This document shows, piece by piece, positions 61,023 to 64,000 of a stretch of 64,000 nucleotides of DNA; the stretch's first letter is position 1; every line of letters starts with the position of its first letter. Position numbers and translations under genes: made by a program. This DNA comes from Williamsia sp. 1138. Its GTDB lineage: Bacteria > Actinomycetota > Actinomycetes > Mycobacteriales > Mycobacteriaceae. The DNA lies in contig NZ_MJEJ02000040.1 in the NCBI RefSeq assembly GCF_002095435.2, positions 100,311 to 164,310 of the forward strand, read 5' to 3'. Below the pieces are notes generated by a model. The model saw only the letters and a list, made by a program, of their open reading frames with translations, searched no databases and had not been told where the DNA came from.

Positions 61023-62006
61023 GTGAGACGAGGACCGCGCGCCGTGCGCCGGTTGGGTGTCGCCGCGTTCGCGGCCGTGGCGATGATCTCGGGTTCTTTC
61101 GCACCGGCGGCGGCGCATCCGGTGACCGCATCCGTCGACCGTGTCGACGTCGTCGGTCCGCAGCGTCACGACCTGCTGATCAATTCACCCGCGATGGGCC
61201 ACCCGGTCCAGATCACCGTCCTGTTCCCGCAGACCTCGCAGGCGCGTGGCAGTCTCTACCTGCTCGACGGCGGTGGTAGGAAAACCGGCGTCAGTGATTG
61301 GATCAACGAGGCGGACGCGGAGAAGTTCTTCTCCGACAAGAACGTCAACGTGGTGCTGCCCGCCGGCCAGGGTGCGTACTACACCGACTGGGAGCGCACC
61401 GACCCGGCCTTCGGCCGCCCGCGGTGGGAGACCTTCCTCACCGACGAACTGCCACCGCTGATCGACGAGCTCTACAACGGCAACGGAAACAACGCGATCG
61501 CCGGGCTGTCGATGGGCGGGCAGGCCGCCTACACCCTCGCGACGCGCAACCCGGACCGCTACACCGGTGTGGGTTCGGTGAGCGGCTGCCCGCCGACGAC
61601 AGGCGCCGGCAACGAGGCGCAGATCAGGGCAGTCGTCGCCAGGGACGGTGGCGACGCCTCCAACATGTGGGGTGGCTGGGGCGGCCAGGGCTGGGTGGAC
61701 CACGACCCGGCGCGCCGACTCGACGCACTTCGTGACATGAACATCTTCATCGCCGCCGGATCCGGCGTACCCGGACCGCTGGACCAGAAAACACGCCTGG
61801 ATCCCGGGCGCAGCCGCCTCGAGAAGATCGCGACGGGGTCGGTGCTCGAAATCGGGGCGCGTGAATGCTCGGAGAAGTTCGCCGAGCTCATGCGTGCCGA
61901 CGGTCTCCGGCCCACCGAGCACTTCCGCTCGACAGGTACCCACGCGTGGCCTTACTGGGCCGAGGATCTGAAGGTGATGTACCCGGTGCTCGCCAGAGGT
62001 TTGTAG
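61023..62006 (+). CDS. Mycolyltransferase, antigen-85-like (tandem copy 2)
   Basis: The 327-aa protein shares the signal peptide pattern (AAFAAVAMISGSFAPAAA), GLSMGG nucleophile and THAWPYWAED His with its upstream neighbour, 73 bp away. It acts on mycolic acids at the cell surface. The start is a GTG at 61023 (TTG at 61020 is adjacent). The pair probably arose by duplication. Confidence 0.93.
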   Translation: MRRGPRAVRRLGVAAFAAVAMISGSFAPAAAHPVTASVDRVDVVGPQRHDLLINSPAMGHPVQITVLFPQTSQARGSLYLLDGGGRKTGVSDWINEADAEKFFSDKNVNVVLPAGQGAYYTDWERTDPAFGRPRWETFLTDELPPLIDELYNGNGNNAIAGLSMGGQAAYTLATRNPDRYTGVGSVSGCPPTTGAGNEAQIRAVVARDGGDASNMWGGWGGQGWVDHDPARRLDALRDMNIFIAAGSGVPGPLDQKTRLDPGRSRLEKIATGSVLEIGARECSEKFAELMRADGLRPTEHFRSTGTHAWPYWAEDLKVMYPVLARGL

Positions 62007-62040
62007 GCGTCCCAGATCCTCGCCGGGTGGGTGGACGGCT

Positions 62041-63102
62041 CTAGCGGGCGGCGCGAGCTTCCGCGAAATCCAGGAACGTGTTGTTCTCGTGCGCCTCGGT
62101 CACCGTCACCCGAGCGCCCTCGCCGGCGAACGGCCGGATGATGACCCCGGCCTCGGTGGCATCGCGCGCGAAAGCGAGCGCGTCCTCGCCTAGATCGAGC
62201 CAGATGAAGTTGGCCTGACTCGGCGGGACCGAGTACCCGGCCTGCCGAAGTCGTCCGGTGACGCGCTCACGCTCGATCGCTATCGCGTCGGTGCGGGCGA
62301 GGAGTTCGGGCGCGGCATGCAGGCTGGCGATCGCCGCGGCCTGGGCCAATGAGTTGACGCTGAACGGGACGTGGACCTTCAGCAGCGCGTTGGTCACCGC
62401 CGGGTCTGCGACCGCGTAACCCACCCGCAGCCCGGCGAGTCCGTAGGCCTTGGAGAACGTCCTCAGCACGACCAGGTTCGGGTACCGGCGGGTGAGCTCG
62501 ATCGCGTCGAACCGCTGCGCCTCAGAGGGCCTCAGATACTCGACGTAGGCCTCGTCCAACGCGACCAGCACGTCGGCGGGAACTCTTGCGAGAAAGGCTT
62601 CCAGGGCGTCGGCATCGACCACTGTGCCCGTGGGGTTGTTCGGGTTGCACACGAAGATCAGCCGGGTGCGATCGGTGATCGCGTCGGCCATCGCGGGCAG
62701 GTCGTGGACGCGACCGTCGGTCAGCGGCACCTGAACGGGGGTGGCGCCCGCCACCCGGGTCGCCAGCGGGTAGGTCTCGAACGAGCGCCACGCGAAGAGG
62801 ACCTCGTCGCCGGGCCGCGTCGCGATGGTGATCAGGTTCTGACACAACGTGACCGACCCGCACCCGGTCTGCACGTTCTCCGGCGCGACGTCGAGGTGTT
62901 TGGCGAGCTCACTCGTCAGCTCGACTGCGCCGTTGTCGGGGTAGCGATTGATCGCGGCGGCCGCCTCGGCGATCGCGGTCGCGACGCTGGGCAGCGGACC
63001 GAAGGTCGTCTCGTTGCTGGCCAACTTCAGCGCGCCGGGGATGTTCTTACCGGGTACGTAGGCCGGGACGTCGGCGAGGTCGGGGCGGATGTGCGGTGTC
63101 AC
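62041..63102 (-). CDS. Histidinol-phosphate/aromatic aminotransferase (HisC2/Pat-like)
   Basis: The 353-aa class I/II PLP enzyme has the Schiff-base Lys in RTFSKAYGLAGLRVGY, CNPNNPTG and a C-terminal Arg region (IIRPFAGEGARVTVT). It resembles the Rv3772 branch, which handles aromatic amino acids or histidinol phosphate. Start GTG at 63102 follows GGGTCAG. It marks the far end of the conserved cell-wall neighbourhood. Confidence 0.88.
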   Translation of the reverse strand: MTPHIRPDLADVPAYVPGKNIPGALKLASNETTFGPLPSVATAIAEAAAAINRYPDNGAVELTSELAKHLDVAPENVQTGCGSVTLCQNLITIATRPGDEVLFAWRSFETYPLATRVAGATPVQVPLTDGRVHDLPAMADAITDRTRLIFVCNPNNPTGTVVDADALEAFLARVPADVLVALDEAYVEYLRPSEAQRFDAIELTRRYPNLVVLRTFSKAYGLAGLRVGYAVADPAVTNALLKVHVPFSVNSLAQAAAIASLHAAPELLARTDAIAIERERVTGRLRQAGYSVPPSQANFIWLDLGEDALAFARDATEAGVIIRPFAGEGARVTVTEAHENNTFLDFAEARAAR

Positions 63103-63207
63103 CTGACCCAATCTAGGCCACGGCAAAAGGCCCCCGACAAGCCGGTTTGCTCCGGCCGCTATCTGCTGTGTACTGTTTTGCTTCGGCAGTTCGAAAGGAC
63201 TCCACCA

Positions 63208-63299
63208 GGAGGCGTGCCAGAGCGGCCGAATGGGACTCACTGCTAATGAGTTGTCTCGCTAAAACGAGACCGGAGGTTCAAATCCTCTCGCCTCCGCCA
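63208..63299 (+). tRNA. tRNA-Ser (anticodon GCT)
   Basis: GGAGGCG pairs with CGCCTCC (63289-63295). The anticodon loop CTGCTAA gives GCT. Long variable arm; CCA is encoded at 63297-63299. Confidence 0.97.
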
Positions 63300-63330
63300 G
63301 AGCACCAGCCTGACGAAAATTTAAAAGCAC

Positions 63331-63403
63331 GCGCCCGTAGCTCAACGGATAGAGCACCTGACTACGGATCAGGAGGTTAGGGGTTCGAATCCCTTCGGGC
63401 GCA
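63331..63403 (+). tRNA. tRNA-Arg (anticodon ACG)
   Basis: GCGCCCG pairs with CGGGCGC (63396-63402). The anticodon loop CTACGGA gives ACG. TTCGAAT T-loop is intact. CCA is not encoded. Confidence 0.97.
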
Positions 63404-63781
63404 CAAAAGTACGGTCCGGATCTGCATTCACGTGCGGTCCGGGCCGTATTTGTTTGGGCAGTCACGACACCGGTGAGGTATTTTCGGTGGGTGAGGCATA
63501 CGCAGTGCACCCAAGGTATGGCGTTCGCGCCGACGTTGTGGGTCCTGCCGCATCCGGGCACCAATGGCTACCTGTCGACGTGGGGTGCTGTTCTTGCGGG
63601 CTATCCGCCGCGAGAGCGCTGACTTCTTCCGCCAGTCCACCCGAGACCGTGCCTCTGAGCTATTTACCGCAACCGTCAACACGATCGAGTCCTGAACGCG
63701 CTACCGTCTCTCGACCGCGGATCGCACGGAGCGCCCAGGTAACGGTTCTCGTCAACATGGAACGATCCGAGGAGAATTCCC
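63404..63781. other. Intergenic region between tRNA-Arg and nhaA
   Basis: 378 bp with a tRNA terminator hairpin at its start and the nhaA promoter at its end. An open frame across 63454-63789 shows no ribosome site and no recognisable protein; it is not called. Confidence 0.4.
63411..63447 (+). terminator. Hairpin after tRNA-Arg
   Basis: ACGGTCCGG and CCGGGCCGT pair (one G-T pair) across a loop of about 19 nt and are followed by the T-rich ATTTGTTTG. Confidence 0.65.
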
Positions 63782-64000
63782 ATGCGTGACAACAGCAACC
63801 GACCCGGACCCCTCGCGCTCTTCGCGCGTGGTTCTTGGGCCGAGACATCCCGTGTGTCGAGCATCCTGCGCAAAGAGACCGTTGGCGGCGCGTTGCTGCT
63901 GGTGGCGACTGTGATCGCCCTGGTGTGGGCCAACTCGCCGTGGTCGGAGGCGTACACGAGTCTGGGGGAGTTGACGGTCGGTACCGACGCCTTGGGTGTG
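63782..64000 (+). CDS. nhaA: Na+/H+ antiporter NhaA, N-terminal part
   Basis: The right edge cuts the gene after 73 codons. The frame reads basic start, then RKETVGGALLLVATVIALVWANSPWSEAY, the NhaA TM1 signature. GAGGAG 6-10 nt ahead of the ATG supports the start. It exports Na+ in exchange for H+. Confidence 0.9.
   Translation, partial: MRDNSNRPGPLALFARGSWAETSRVSSILRKETVGGALLLVATVIALVWANSPWSEAYTSLGELTVGTDALGV

Noticed and set aside
63454..63789. Open frame before nhaA
   Set aside because: It lacks a ribosome site, overlaps the nhaA start and shows no recognisable protein.

Overview
This window comes from the chromosome of a high-GC actinobacterium of the mycolic-acid group (Mycobacteriales). 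Gordonia or a close relative is my best guess, not a proven assignment. The support is direct: arabinogalactan and LAM genes (EmbC, a second Emb protein cut by the left edge, AftA, DprE1, DprE2, GlfT1, a Wzm/Wzt exporter, a GtrA flippase-like protein), three antigen-85-like mycolyltransferases, a WS/DGAT acyltransferase, two F420-dependent (LLM) oxidoreductases and the proteasome activator Bpa/PafE. The backbone follows, in reverse, the M. tuberculosis Rv3772-Rv3795 neighbourhood (from memory: hisC2, Rv3777, Rv3778c, pafE, wzt, glfT1, wzm, Rv3789, dprE1, dprE2, aftA, embC). Accessory blocks are inserted into it.

Layout. 0-11 kb: cell-wall arabinan operon on the minus strand (dprE1-dprE2-aftA, then embC and the next emb gene). 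It is split by a plus-strand block holding a type II dehydroquinase, a PAP2-type membrane phosphatase/transferase and a large GT-C-like membrane protein. 11-25 kb: an SDR, a phytoene-desaturase-like FAD enzyme, small DUF genes, an F420 enzyme, WS/DGAT, a translationally coupled cyclase/TPP-enzyme pair, a three-gene hydroxamate locus (exporter, acyltransferase, N-monooxygenase) and a secreted lipase. 25-36 kb: GtrA protein, a two-component system, an F420 enzyme behind a KstR-like operator, an M23-like lipoprotein, glfT1-wzt-wzm-pafE, a PLP-fold protein and a quinone oxidoreductase. 36-41 kb: tRNA-Ser with an AT-richer Fic-gene islet beside it, two MarR regulators, a SnoaL-like protein, and a divergent pair of an HTH-less LysR sensor domain and DUF5997. 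41-54 kb: FabH-like enzyme, a mycolyltransferase, guanine deaminase, an ABM-membrane fusion, STAS and GAF-ANTAR regulators, PhoU, a hydrolase, an IPNS-like oxygenase, CorA, and an ice-binding/collagen-like secreted protein followed by a class F sortase. 54-64 kb: ddl divergent from murF, an acyltransferase, an unknown coiled-coil protein, a thioesterase, tandem mycolyltransferases, hisC-like aminotransferase, tRNA-Ser, tRNA-Arg and the start of nhaA.

The strongest unexplained signal is a family of six ~68-bp palindromic intergenic elements (family A). Five of them fill the gap between convergent genes, close against the stop codons, and they share a core CSACCTGG loop. A second dispersed repeat (family B, core GGAGACGAAGCGGAGC) occurs four times, once inside the loop of a family A element. 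The best candidates for undescribed protein systems are the LysR-sensor/DUF5997 pair, the class F sortase that lacks the expected Arg beside a substrate without LPXTG, the cassette inserted between aftA and embC, and the NRPS-free acyl-hydroxamate locus.
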